Assembly: GCF_016863335.1 (NCBI RefSeq)
Contig: NZ_BOOR01000090.1
Location: forward strand, 1-33,210
Reading direction: 5' to 3'
DNA: 33,210 bases
Source of the DNA: Planotetraspora thailandica
GTDB lineage: Bacteria > Actinomycetota > Actinomycetes > Streptosporangiales > Streptosporangiaceae
Positions 23,345 through 31,187 of this stretch are shown one piece after another. Below the pieces are notes generated by a model. That model saw only the letters and a program-made list of their open reading frames with translations, searched no databases and was not told where the DNA came from. Both the position numbers and the translations under genes were made by a program. Numbering within the stretch: position 1 is the first letter of the stretch; each line of letters begins with the position of its first letter.

Positions 23345-24082
23345 TCACCAGGCGACGACGCCTTGAGCGGCGGGCTGAATTGTGCCGACCTGGAGCGACT
23401 TGAAGGTGATGCCGGACTGCTCCGGGTTGGGGAAGCCCTCCAGGGTCGCCGCCACGAGCGGCCCGCCCTTCGCAAGCCCGACCTTGATGGTGTTGCCTGC
23501 CGGGCAATCAGCGGCCGCCTTGTCGCAGATCGTCCACTTGATACCGGCAAACGCGCCCCCACCCGGGGCCAGGTCGGCCGGCACCGACTTGCCCGGCTGA
23601 GCAACGTTCTTCGTCGGCACGGCCACCGCTTCGCCGGCTGCGTTCGCCAGCGTGATCACCGGCCAGCCGCCCACGTTGCACTTACGGCCGGAGGCGTTCA
23701 TCAGCTGGACGAGCGCCATCCGGCTGTCGCCCTCGCGTCGTTGCGGCTGCTCGGTGAGAGTCACCTTGATGTCGGTCGCCTTGCAAGCCGGCACGGTCGC
23801 CGGTGTGCCGGCAGCCGGGACGTGCGCGCTCGGGGCGTGCGAGGTGGCGCTCGGGGCGTGCGAGGTGGCGCTCGGGGCGGGCGCCTCTGCGCTCGGGGCG
23901 TCGCCGGTCGGGGTCGAGGTGACCGGTGACGTGTCCGATGTGGGGCTCGCCGTCACCGGGGTAACCGGCGATGAGGTGCCGCAGGCCGAGACGCCGGCCG
24001 AGATCAGCACCCCTGGTACGGCGAGCAGCAGAGCCGCCTTTGCACGGTTGACGGTCCAGCGGGGTGTACGACGTCGGGACAC
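23345..24082 (-). CDS. DUF4232-domain lipoprotein
   Basis: 245 aa. A basic N-terminus and hydrophobic stretch end in ISAGVSACG (Cys34 lipobox), so the protein is a cell-surface lipoprotein. A Pro/Ser/Thr linker contains APSATSH repeated twice with a partial third copy. The C-terminal 145 residues are a DUF4232 domain: PACKATDIKVTL, VQLMNASGRKCNVGGWPVITLANAAGE, LAPGGGAFAGIKWTICDKAAADC with conserved Cys pairs and Pro/Gly turns. The function of the family is unknown; it is common in Streptomyces and relatives. The start is GTG at 24082 with GGAAG 6 nt upstream. Same direction as the flanking genes, inside the repeat-bounded segment. Confidence 0.88.
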   Translation of the reverse strand: MSRRRTPRWTVNRAKAALLLAVPGVLISAGVSACGTSSPVTPVTASPTSDTSPVTSTPTGDAPSAEAPAPSATSHAPSATSHAPSAHVPAAGTPATVPACKATDIKVTLTEQPQRREGDSRMALVQLMNASGRKCNVGGWPVITLANAAGEAVAVPTKNVAQPGKSVPADLAPGGGAFAGIKWTICDKAAADCPAGNTIKVGLAKGGPLVAATLEGFPNPEQSGITFKSLQVGTIQPAAQGVVAW

Positions 24083-24143
24083 TGTGTTCTTCCATCTCTT
24101 TCGCGTAAGGGCCCTTGTTTTCCGCGGGCCGGCAGTTGCCCGG

Positions 24144-24236
24144 TCATCTCTTCTGGTAACCGTTTGCGGCGAAGAGCTCGATCCACGGCGCCAGGAGGTG
24201 GCGTGCAGCCAGAGCCCGTGGATGAAGATGACCGGT
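24144..24236 (-). pseudogene. Frameshifted N-terminal fragment of an alpha/beta hydrolase
   Basis: One reverse frame reads PVIFIHGLWLHATSW and the adjacent frame continues PWIELFAANGYQKR to a TGA at 24144. Together they make the start of a typical alpha/beta hydrolase (FIHGLWLHATSWEPWIELFAANGY), with one frameshift between. Only about 30 codons remain, immediately downstream of the intact esterase gene. Confidence 0.65.
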
Positions 24237-24248
24237 GTCGAACTGCAC

Positions 24249-25193
24249 CTAGCCGTTCAGCGCTCGTGCGAGAGTGGCGATCGCCTGGGTGACGGCGCCC
24301 TCGGCCGCCGGCGTGCCGCGCAGCGGGTTGAGGCCGACGAAGTCGTGGATGATGCCCTGGTAGCGCACGGCGGTCACGGGCACCCCGGCCGCACGGAGCT
24401 TGTTCGCATAGGCCTCACCCTCATCGCGCAGCACGTCCGCCTCCGCGACGATGATCAGGGCGGGCGGCAGGCCGGCGAGCTGCTCGGACGTAGCCCGCAG
24501 CGGTGAGGCGTAGATTTCGGCCCGTTGTGTCTCGTCGGTCGTGTACTGGTCCCAGAACCACTGCATGGCCTCGCGGCGCAGGAAATAGCCCTCGGCGAAC
24601 TGGTGGTAGCTGCCGGTGTCGAAGTCGGCGTCCGTGACTGGATAGAACAGCACCTGGTGCACGAACGAGACTCCGCCACGCTCCTTCGCCAGCAGGGTGG
24701 TCGCGGCGGTCATGTTGCCGCCGACGGAGTCACCGGCGATCGCGATGCGGGCCGGGTCGAGGTCGTGCTCGGCGCCACTGGTGACGATCCAGGTCGCGAC
24801 AGAGAAGATCTCCTCCAGGGCGGTCGGGTACCTCGCTTCAGGCGAGAGGCTGTAATCCGGGAAGACCACCGCGGCGCCGACACCGACGGCCAACTCACGA
24901 ACCAGCCGGTCGTGGGTCTGCGGGCCGCCGAAGACCCACCCAAGGCCGTGGATGTAGAGAATGACCGGTAGCGGGCCGGACGTGCCGGCAGGGCGGGTGA
25001 CGCGTACGGGAACTCCACCGACGGTCAGCTCGGTGATCTCCACCTCGGGAAGCTCGCCCGGCGTCGACTGCACCTGGTCAACGATCTTGCGAGCTTCGGC
25101 GATGTCGAGCTGATACAGGTACGGCGGGTCCGCATTCACATCCGCGAACGCCTGGGCCGCGGCCTCTAGGACCACGGGTGGATCAATGGACAT
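24249..25193 (-). CDS. HSL-type alpha/beta-hydrolase esterase
   Basis: 314 aa, hormone-sensitive-lipase (family IV) fold. The oxyanion motif is HGLGW (82-86; HGGGW is standard), the nucleophile elbow GDSVGG (Ser156), the acid Asp253 in AEADVLRDEGEAY and the base His283 in YQGIIHDFVGL, all with normal spacing. No signal peptide, so cytoplasmic. Expected to hydrolyse short-chain esters; the natural substrate is unknown. The ATG at 25193 is preceded by GGGGGAG. Genes around it: a hydrolase relic downstream and a 339-bp gap upstream. Lies in the repeat-bounded segment. The HGLGW variant is worth noting but compatible with activity. Confidence 0.92.
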   Translation of the reverse strand: MSIDPPVVLEAAAQAFADVNADPPYLYQLDIAEARKIVDQVQSTPGELPEVEITELTVGGVPVRVTRPAGTSGPLPVILYIHGLGWVFGGPQTHDRLVRELAVGVGAAVVFPDYSLSPEARYPTALEEIFSVATWIVTSGAEHDLDPARIAIAGDSVGGNMTAATTLLAKERGGVSFVHQVLFYPVTDADFDTGSYHQFAEGYFLRREAMQWFWDQYTTDETQRAEIYASPLRATSEQLAGLPPALIIVAEADVLRDEGEAYANKLRAAGVPVTAVRYQGIIHDFVGLNPLRGTPAAEGAVTQAIATLARALNG

Positions 25194-25463
25194 CAGAATT
25201 CTCCCCCATATACAGAGACCTGGTTCGAAGCGGTGCTCCGCCCGGTCCCGATTTCCTTCTGAATCAACAACGTCGTGTTCTAGGGCGCCGCTATCCCTCC
25301 GGCCTGACCGACGCCGGGTGAGCGCTGATCAGGCGGCAGTCGACTTCCCATCGCCTCGCCGCCAAGTGGGCGAGGCGGGAGACATCGGCCTGCACGACCA
25401 GTCGGCCGTCCAGCAGCACGCTTCACCACGACCACATCGCTCGCCGCAGCCGAACCCGCGTCA
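25194..25463. other. Gene-free stretch, possible coding relic
   Basis: No intact gene. The reverse strand has a short open piece reading DGRLVVQADVSRLAHLAAR and onward to RPEG (about 25300-25420) without start or ribosome site; family not recognised. A terminator hairpin for the hemerythrin gene follows at 25464. Confidence 0.4.
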
Positions 25464-25504
25464 TCCTCACTGTCGCCTGGCCCCCACACAGGCGACAGTG
25501 AGGA
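25464..25504 (-). terminator. Terminator of the hemerythrin-domain gene
   Basis: Perfect 16-bp stem (25464-25479 with 25489-25504) and a 9-nt loop, starting 28 nt past the stop codon at 25533. No T-run. Confidence 0.8.
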
Positions 25505-25532
25505 TCCACGTCAGGCCGGCTGACCAGCGCTC

Positions 25533-26144
25533 TCAGCCGGTCTCCTCCAGCGCCTCGAAGGTCGCCTGTGCCTGCTGCCGCATGGCCGCCATGACCGGCT
25601 CGGGAATCGGGGGCAGCACGAGCGCGACCTCCTCCGGAGTGCCCACCCGGTCAAAGAACCCGACCAGCAGGTGCGCGGACACGGTCGGCGACGTCTCGAT
25701 CACCTTCTTGGAGAAATCCGCCCAGGCTTCCAGCGACACCAGATCACGCAAAACGGGGAAGAGCTGCGGTTCCTCGTCTTCCAGGTGGTCGAGAACCAGG
25801 TCGCGCACCGCGGTCGCGGCCTCCTGGAGAACAGCCCGGTCGGCGCCGTCCGCCACTGCCACCTCGCCCAGGGCGTCAAGGGCGGCATCGAGCTGGTGGT
25901 GTTCGACGCTCAGCGCGACGAGTCCCTCGGCAACTCGCGGAGCGACGGCGGTGATCACCGGCCACAGGTCGCCGTCTTCGCTCTCGTGATGGTGATGCAG
26001 GTGCGCGACCAGGAAGTCGCGCAGCTCCGTCAGCGCGGCGGCGGGCACCCAGGACCGCCCAGCGGCCTCGACCAGCAAGGTGGTCGCCTTCCGGTGCACG
26101 TCATGCACGAGGCGGGTCTCCAGAACGGCAGCAGGCGTCTTCAC
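25533..26144 (-). CDS. Hemerythrin-domain protein
   Basis: 203 aa. The His/Glu ligand pattern of hemerythrin HHE domains is present: His14 in LVHDVHR, the HLHHHHESEDGDLWP cluster (48-62), EHHQLD (81-86) and DHLEDEEPQLFP (119-130), enough for a di-iron centre. The C-terminal 60 residues are helical and not part of the metal site. Likely role: O2, NO or redox sensing or storage, or iron binding (family knowledge). The start is GTG at 26144 with no Shine-Dalgarno, but TTGACT-18 bp-TAGTTT ends 8 nt upstream, so the mRNA is probably leaderless. Divergent from a TetR gene; the shared gap holds two copies of CTAGTCAAT overlapping the promoter. Ends with a strong hairpin. Confidence 0.9.
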   Translation of the reverse strand: MKTPAAVLETRLVHDVHRKATTLLVEAAGRSWVPAAALTELRDFLVAHLHHHHESEDGDLWPVITAVAPRVAEGLVALSVEHHQLDAALDALGEVAVADGADRAVLQEAATAVRDLVLDHLEDEEPQLFPVLRDLVSLEAWADFSKKVIETSPTVSAHLLVGFFDRVGTPEEVALVLPPIPEPVMAAMRQQAQATFEALEETG

Positions 26145-26152
26145 GATTGAGG

Positions 26153-26182
26153 AAACTAGTCAATAGAGGACACTCTAGTCAA
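26153..26182 (-). promoter_or_regulatory. Hemerythrin promoter with two overlapping ATTGACTAG repeats
   Basis: Leftward promoter: TTGACT (26182-26177), 18-bp spacer, TAGTTT (26158-26153), 8 nt before the GTG. ATTGACTAG occurs twice, 19 bp apart (26183-26175 and 26164-26156), one copy covering the -35 and one the -10. A repressor such as the divergent TetR could use the repeats as half-sites (inference). Confidence 0.6.
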
Positions 26183-26219
26183 TGTGGCCATCAACACAGA
26201 AAAATGGGACGATAGGGCG

Positions 26220-26840
26220 ATGAGCAAGTACCACTCTCCCCGTCGCATGGACGCGGCCGCAGACACCCGGATGGCGATCATCCGGAGCGCGCGGGAGTTG
26301 TTCCTCGCCCACGGCTACGCGGACGTGACGGTCGCCCATATCGCGGCGGCGGCCCGAGTGGCAGTACAGACGGTCTACAGCAGCACGGGAGGCAAGACGG
26401 CAATACTGGCCGCGCTCCTGGCTTCCACCGTGAACGACCCCGCCATAGCGGAGGGCCTCGAAGCGGTGGCCGCGTCCACCGACCCAGGGGCGATCATCGA
26501 CATCACCGCCGAGGGCACTCGCCGTACCCATGAACGGCACTGGGACGTTCTGTACGGCCTGCTCCACGATGGTCTCGGAGACCACGGCGCCACGGAGGTC
26601 TTCAACGAGGGAATTACCGTGTACCTCAAGGCCCTGACCATGGTGGCCGATCGCCTGGTCACCCTGGACGCGCTCCGCCCGGAGCTGGATCACGCGCTGG
26701 CCGTCGATCTCCTCTGGTTCTTCCTGGGCCAGCGCGCCTGGTTCCTGCTCGTCGGGGAGCGAGGCTGGAGCTTCGACCGCGCTCAGGAGTGGATGGCGGA
26801 ATCGGCCCGCCAGGCGCTGCTGCGGTCACCCGGGCACTGA
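26220..26840 (+). CDS. TetR-family regulator divergent from the hemerythrin gene
   Basis: 206 aa from the ATG at 26220 (MSKYHSPRRM); a GTG at 26184 would add 12 residues. The N-terminal HTH is RMAIIRSARELFLAHGYADVTVAHIAAAARVAVQTVYSSTGGKTAIL taken in its parts: a clean TetR pattern, although the usual YxHF is YSST. The C-terminal helical domain has Trp/Phe-rich helices (LLWFFLGQRAWFLL) typical of a hydrophobic ligand pocket. The start has only a short G-rich stretch (AGGG) 2-6 nt upstream. Divergent position over the CTAGTCAAT repeats suggests that it represses the hemerythrin gene. It is the last gene before the right 344-bp repeat. Confidence 0.9.
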   Translation: MSKYHSPRRMDAAADTRMAIIRSARELFLAHGYADVTVAHIAAAARVAVQTVYSSTGGKTAILAALLASTVNDPAIAEGLEAVAASTDPGAIIDITAEGTRRTHERHWDVLYGLLHDGLGDHGATEVFNEGITVYLKALTMVADRLVTLDALRPELDHALAVDLLWFFLGQRAWFLLVGERGWSFDRAQEWMAESARQALLRSPGH

Positions 26841-26910
26841 CAACGAAGCGTTTCGAGGTCTCCGGCAAGGGACGAGTCACCGGTTCCATCCACCGCCGAG
26901 TGATACCAGA

Positions 26911-27254
26911 CGTCCCCTTCAGCCCAGCAGGATTCCCCCTGCAGAGAGCACGCGTGCACGCCACACCTGTGCCCGTCGGCGGATGCGCAAGCGTGGCTTT
27001 ACGCGCTCTGCATGATCACGAAAGGCGTCACCGCAGGTCGGTGGGCGTTCTCTCGAACTTCTGCATGATCACGGATTACGTCGGGGCTGGTCAGAGGGCC
27101 GACGCCCGAACTTCTGCATGATCACGGGAACGGGGGTTGGCAGGTCGGGGCGCATGTCACCGAACTTCTGCATGATCACGAGAAGGTTGGAGGGAGGGGG
27201 AGTTGGCTCCGGGCACGAGAAGGCGGGCGGCTCCGGTCCCGTCGGCGGGCACGG
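26911..27254. repeat. Right copy of the 344-bp direct repeat
   Basis: By eye identical to 21669-22012. Its right 98 bp are the 3' end of the beta-propeller gene (27157-28203), joined here to the intact gene. Together the copies bound 4,898 bp of unique sequence. Confidence 0.95.
27008..27180. repeat. Four iteron-like repeats at a 53-54-bp period (right copy)
   Basis: Same four CTGCATGATCACG motifs as in the left copy, at the same spacing. The last one (27161-27180 as CGAACTTCTGCATGATCACG) is also the coding sequence for the terminal RDHAEVR of the beta-propeller gene on the reverse strand. Confidence 0.9.
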
Positions 27255-28203
27255 CCCACACGTCGTTGACCCCGTCGCTGCGCTGCAACCCGTAGGCGAG
27301 CGTGTGGTCGTCGAGCCAGATCGCCTGGTCGTCGACGCTGCGGGTCTCCACCGTGGCGGCCACCTTCTTGGTGGCGAGGTCGAGCACCGACAGCCGCCAT
27401 CCCCGGGCCGGGTCGCCGCCGACGGCGGACTTGAACGCGACACGTGTCTCGTCCGGCGACAGCGACGGGCATTCGACGCCGTCGGCGACCGTCTTGAGCG
27501 TCCTGCCGGCGAGATCGCCCTCGGCCAGATAACGGTGCCCCGCGGTCCCGACCGTTGCGAAGAACCGGTTGTCGTCGCCGGTGAAGGTGATGCCCCACAC
27601 GTTGACGTCCGCCGCACGGTGCGGCCGGCCGTCGACGGTGACGGCGAACTCCTCGACGGACGCCACCACCGTGCCGGTACGCATGTCGAGCACGCCGGCC
27701 CGCGTCGAGAACTCCCCTCCGGCGTAGGCGTCGCCGCTGACGAAGAGCGTCCATGCGATCATGCGGCCGCTGTCCGACACGCGCAGCCGGTTGGGGAACC
27801 CGGTCAGCGGAATGGAGCGCACCTCCCGGAGGTCGCCGTCCAGCACGGCGAGGTGGGTGCCGCCGAGGGCCCCCACCGGGCGCAGGCACGCCACGGTCCC
27901 GGCGGCGGCGTAGGCGCGGTCGCACTGCTGCGCGGACACGCTCCGCGGACCGCTCGGGTCCTGAAGCGACACCTCCGACAGCAGGCCGTTGTCCAGCACC
28001 CGCAACCGCGCGCCGTCCGCACGCACGACGCCCGGCACGTCCGACTCCCTGGCGGCGGTCGGCCCGTCGGAGGCCACGGCCGCATAGACGACGGCGGCCC
28101 CGGCCAGCACGACGGCCGCCGCGGCGGCGATCAGCATCCTCGCCCGCGTGCCCAGCCTCGCTCCTCCCCCGGGCTCCTCCTCGCGGAATTCGGACTCCGT
28201 CAT
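27157..28203 (-). CDS. Membrane-anchored PD40/WD40-like beta-propeller protein
   Basis: 348 aa. A charged N-terminus (MTESEFREEEPGGGARLGTRAR), then a membrane anchor (about 23-44, MLIAAAAAVVLAGAAVVYAA) puts the remainder outside. The mature domain has TolB/PD40-like blades: FPNRLRVSDSGRMIAWTLF, VWGITFTGDDNRFFATV, CPSLSPDETRVAFKSAV, WRLSVLDLATKKVAATVET, and DDHTLAYGLQRSDGVNDVWAVPADGTG. Such proteins act as scaffolds; the target is unknown. The ATG overlaps the MFS stop as ATGA, so the genes are translationally coupled. The last seven codons (RDHAEVR) lie in an iteron of the 344-bp repeat; a shorter C-terminus may be ancestral. Confidence 0.85.
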   Translation of the reverse strand: MTESEFREEEPGGGARLGTRARMLIAAAAAVVLAGAAVVYAAVASDGPTAARESDVPGVVRADGARLRVLDNGLLSEVSLQDPSGPRSVSAQQCDRAYAAAGTVACLRPVGALGGTHLAVLDGDLREVRSIPLTGFPNRLRVSDSGRMIAWTLFVSGDAYAGGEFSTRAGVLDMRTGTVVASVEEFAVTVDGRPHRAADVNVWGITFTGDDNRFFATVGTAGHRYLAEGDLAGRTLKTVADGVECPSLSPDETRVAFKSAVGGDPARGWRLSVLDLATKKVAATVETRSVDDQAIWLDDHTLAYGLQRSDGVNDVWAVPADGTGAARLLVPGANSPSLQPSRDHAEVR

Positions 28204-29528
28204 GACGCCGCCTCCATCTCGATTTCCGTACGGCTGACGCCGCGCAGCAGCGCGGCCGTCACGATGATCGCGGTCACCCCGGCGAGTACGGCGAGCCAGC
28301 ACGCGGCCGTGATGCCCCACGACTGCCACGCGACGCCGAACAGGACGGAAGACCCCAGATAGGCGAGTGCCTGGCCGGTCTGCACGAGGGCGAGCCCGGT
28401 GGTGCGGAGCCGTTCGGGCAGCAGAGGAGCCGCCAAGGCCATCAATATGCCGTCGGTGGCGGCGTAGAAGAGGCCGTAGAGGCACAACACGACGACGACG
28501 AGCACGGGGCCGCCGACAGGAGCGACGAGCGCCAGGTAGACCGCTACCAGCGCGGCATACCCGCCGAGGGTCACCGGCAGCCTGCCGACGCGGTCGGCCA
28601 GTGCGCCGAGCGGGGCGGCGAGCAACAGGTAGGCCAGGCTCGTTCCGACGGCCAGCAGCGGAAACCAGCCGAGTGACACCTCCTCCCGGCGCTGCAGCAG
28701 GAGGTAGACGAACCCGTCGCCGACGGTGACGAAACCGAGGAGGCAGGCGGCGAGGAGCAGCCGCCGCACGCGGGAGTCGCGGAGCAGCCCGGCGGCCTGC
28801 CGTACCGACACCGTCTCCCGAGCAGCCTTGCTCGGACCCGCCGTCTCCGACGGGGCGTTCGCGGGCGAAGGCACACCGGTGTGCGCCGGCCCGCGGTGGT
28901 CGCGTACGAACAGCGCGAGAATCACGACACCGAAAACCGCGATGCAGGAACTGGTGACGAACACCGCGTCGTACCCCTGGCCGGCCAGTGCGAGCACGGC
29001 CAGCGCGACGAGGGGGCCGATGAAGGCGCCGACGCTGTCCATCGTTCGGTGCACGCCGAAGGCCCGGCCGAGCTGGCCGGGCGGCGCCGACAGGGTGATG
29101 AGCGCGTCCCGCGGCGCCGTGCGCAGCCCTTTGCCGGCACGGTCGGCGGTGATCGCCAGCCCGATCGCGGTGACCGATCCGCCCGCGGCGAGCAGGCCGA
29201 GCTTGGCGACGGCGGAAAGCGCGTAGCCGAACCCGGCGACGGCCTTGCGCCGTCGTATGCGGTCGGCGAGGTAGCCGCCGGCGAGCCGCAGCACGACGGT
29301 GGCACCGGTGTAGAGGCCGTCGACGAGTCCGTAGGCCGCGGGGCTGAACTGCAGGCCGATGACGAGATAGAGCGGCAGGATCGCGGTGACCATCTCCGAC
29401 GAGATGTCGGTCACGAGGCTGACGGCGCCCAGCGCGAAAACGTTGCCGCCGACGACGGCCCACCGGCGGCGTCCGGCCTTCCGGTCGCGGGCGAGTGACT
29501 TGGGCCGGCCGATCGTGGACAGGTACAC
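28200..29528 (-). CDS. MFS transporter
   Basis: 442 aa, twelve-helix major facilitator. The first half contains SLVTDISSEMVTAILPLYLV and the loop-2/3 signature GYLADRIRRRKAVAGFGY, then RAGKGLRTAPRDALI, DSVGAFIGPLVAL. A charged linker (about 195-225) is followed by a second half with a degenerate signature, APLGALADRVGRLPVTLGGY. Efflux of a small molecule is likely but the substrate is not predictable; this branch of MFS proteins is common in actinobacteria beside membrane propeller proteins. The GTG at 29528 (VYLSTIGRPKS) has GGGAAGG 11 nt upstream; the upstream open frame belongs to shadow sequence. ATGA-coupled to the beta-propeller gene; a strong hairpin separates it from the metallophosphoesterase gene. 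Confidence 0.9.
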   Translation of the reverse strand: MYLSTIGRPKSLARDRKAGRRRWAVVGGNVFALGAVSLVTDISSEMVTAILPLYLVIGLQFSPAAYGLVDGLYTGATVVLRLAGGYLADRIRRRKAVAGFGYALSAVAKLGLLAAGGSVTAIGLAITADRAGKGLRTAPRDALITLSAPPGQLGRAFGVHRTMDSVGAFIGPLVALAVLALAGQGYDAVFVTSSCIAVFGVVILALFVRDHRGPAHTGVPSPANAPSETAGPSKAARETVSVRQAAGLLRDSRVRRLLLAACLLGFVTVGDGFVYLLLQRREEVSLGWFPLLAVGTSLAYLLLAAPLGALADRVGRLPVTLGGYAALVAVYLALVAPVGGPVLVVVVLCLYGLFYAATDGILMALAAPLLPERLRTTGLALVQTGQALAYLGSSVLFGVAWQSWGITAACWLAVLAGVTAIIVTAALLRGVSRTEIEMEAAS

Positions 29529-29560
29529 GGGCGTGCACACCTTCCCGGCGAGGGTGGATG

Positions 29561-29593
29561 CCGCGCCCGGGTGCGGGTGCACACCGGGCGCGG
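29561..29593 (-). terminator. Hairpin between the metallophosphoesterase and MFS genes
   Basis: Perfect 10-bp stem CCGCGCCCGG/CCGGGCGCGG with a 13-nt loop, 33 nt after the metallophosphoesterase stop codon and 32 nt before the MFS start. Terminator or attenuator. Confidence 0.75.
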
Positions 29594-29626
29594 CGCCGTA
29601 CGGCGAAGCGGGTGGAGCGACCGGGA

Positions 29627-31045
29627 TCAGTGGCAGGAGTTGGTGCCGCTGTCGGTGAAGGTCTTGCCCGACTGGGGCACGAACTGCCAGTCGTAACTGC
29701 CCGCGTGCAAGGTGAACTTCAGCACGCCGAACGTGTTGTTGTTGCGCACTTCGCTGTTGGGCTGGATGGTGCCGAAGTTGTACATCCCGGCTCCACCGGT
29801 GCCGACGACGAAGTGCCGGATTCCGCGGGTGTTGTCGAGCTGCCCGCTCGGGTTCATCGGGGCGAACCGCTCGTACTGGTGGTTGTGGCCGGTGACGACC
29901 ACTTCGGCGTTGTTGTCGTACAACGCCTGAACCAGCGGCCCGACAGAGGTCGTCGGCGCGTGGTTGGCGCCCGAGGTGAAGCGCGGGTGGTGCCAGTACG
30001 CGAGCGTGCACGAGCGGGTGTTGGCTGCGAGGTCGGCGCGCAGCCACTGCTCCTGCGCCGAGCCGGCGTTGCAGCCGCCGATCGACGAGCAGTTGGAGTT
30101 GAGCACCACGATGTGCCAGCTGCCGAGGTTGTAGGAGTAGTAGCCCTTGCCGGGTTCACCCGCGGACGAGCCGAAGTAGGTGAAGTAGCCGGAGGCGCCC
30201 GAGGTGTTGTACTCGTGGTTGCCCGCCGCCGGGCGCGTGCGCGCCTTGTGCCGGCCCCACGTGGGTGCGTAGTAGTTGTTGAAGTCGGCGGTGGAGCCGT
30301 TGTCGTAGGCGTCGTCGCCCGCGGTGAACACCGTGCCGGGGATGTTGTCGAGCAGGGCGGCGGTCGCGGTGTCTCCGGAGCCGGAGTTCGCGATGTCGCC
30401 CGCGCCGACGAGCACGGGGTCGCCCGAGGGCGGGGTGGGCGTCGGGGTCGGAGTCGGAGTCGGGGTCGAGGACGTGCCTGTGGTGATCACCAGCTGCGGC
30501 GCCGTCGAGCCCGTCTCGCGGGAGTCGAAGTCGGCGCCGTCACTGCTCGACGACGTGACGCCGATGCTGAACTGGCCGTTGCCCTTGACGTAGGAGCTGA
30601 CGTCGACCTCGTACCAGGTGTTGCGGGTGACCGACCCGACGGAGCCGAGGGTGGCACCGTCGATGGCGGGCTGGTTGGCCCAGGTCACACCGGTCTCCGA
30701 CCACGTGGTGTTGCTCATGGCCCGGTAGGTGCCGCCGCTGGGGCTTTCCGCCCCGGAGACGTCGTCGGTGTGCACGCGCAGCTTCGCGCCGGTGACCGTC
30801 CCGGTCACGCCGGACACGTTGAACCTGAGGAACATCCGCTTGACGGGCGAGTTGTCCACGCCGAGCTGGCCCGACGTGCCGTAGTTGGTGCCGGTGACGG
30901 AGTTGTCGACATAGGTGTCGGCAACGGGGGTGAACGTGGTGGTCGCCGCGGACGCCACTGTGGCGTCGCCAAGCACCGCGACCGTGGTCGCGACCGCGCC
31001 CGCGGTCGCGAGGATCGCCGCGAGTACGGCCTTGCGCCTTCTCAT
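29627..31045 (-). CDS. Secreted metallophosphoesterase with DNRLRE domain
   Basis: 472 aa. Signal peptide with cleavage near VASA-A (33). Residues about 35-188 form a DNRLRE beta-sandwich (AADTYVD-type start TPVADTYVDNS, YGTSGQLGVDNS, MFLRFNVSG, TWANQPAI), found on many secreted actinobacterial enzymes. A Thr-Pro linker (194-206) follows. The catalytic part has the calcineurin-like metal motifs VGAGDIA, TAGDDAYDNG (243-250), GNHE (275-278), YWHHPRF (350-355) and GHNHQYER (386-393), arranged as in purple-acid-phosphatase-like enzymes. Expected activity: phosphomonoesterase or phosphodiesterase outside the cell. The ATG at 31045 has GGGAGGG 8 nt upstream. PhoP-like direct repeats lie about 125-145 bp upstream, fitting phosphate control. 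Confidence 0.93.
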   Translation of the reverse strand: MRRRKAVLAAILATAGAVATTVAVLGDATVASAATTTFTPVADTYVDNSVTGTNYGTSGQLGVDNSPVKRMFLRFNVSGVTGTVTGAKLRVHTDDVSGAESPSGGTYRAMSNTTWSETGVTWANQPAIDGATLGSVGSVTRNTWYEVDVSSYVKGNGQFSIGVTSSSSDGADFDSRETGSTAPQLVITTGTSSTPTPTPTPTPTPPSGDPVLVGAGDIANSGSGDTATAALLDNIPGTVFTAGDDAYDNGSTADFNNYYAPTWGRHKARTRPAAGNHEYNTSGASGYFTYFGSSAGEPGKGYYSYNLGSWHIVVLNSNCSSIGGCNAGSAQEQWLRADLAANTRSCTLAYWHHPRFTSGANHAPTTSVGPLVQALYDNNAEVVVTGHNHQYERFAPMNPSGQLDNTRGIRHFVVGTGGAGMYNFGTIQPNSEVRNNNTFGVLKFTLHAGSYDWQFVPQSGKTFTDSGTNSCH

Positions 31046-31165
31046 GGTCCGAGCCCTCCCGTTATGGAGTTTTCGATTACTGGGGGCTTTTCGGAAAGTA
31101 AGGACGCGGCGATACCACGCGGTGACGCTTGATGGGTTGCCTGGTGGCCTCCTGATGAACGAATG

Positions 31166-31187
31166 AAGATCAGCTGAATATCAGCTG
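31166..31187 (-). promoter_or_regulatory. Pho-box-like 11-bp direct repeats upstream of the metallophosphoesterase
   Basis: On the reverse strand the 11-mers CAGCTGATATT and CAGCTGATCTT are adjacent (10 of 11 bases equal), with TCACAGC formed at the left end of the pair. Direct repeats of 11-bp period are the hallmark of PhoP sites in actinobacteria (mycobacterial TCACAGC-N4-TCACAGC); the second half here is a weak match. Confidence 0.4.

Noticed and set aside
27157-29538. 793-codon leftward frame
   Set aside because: The upstream 445 codons are a shadow of the MFS gene; the real gene begins at the ATG that overlaps the MFS stop.
28200-30047. 615-codon version of the MFS gene
   Set aside because: The upstream extension overlaps the metallophosphoesterase gene and is low-complexity; twelve helices are already complete from the GTG at 29528.
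29495-31132. 545-codon frame antisense to the metallophosphoesterase
   Set aside because: Val/Gly/Ala/Arg shadow of a high-GC gene; the coding strand has a signal peptide and all metal motifs.
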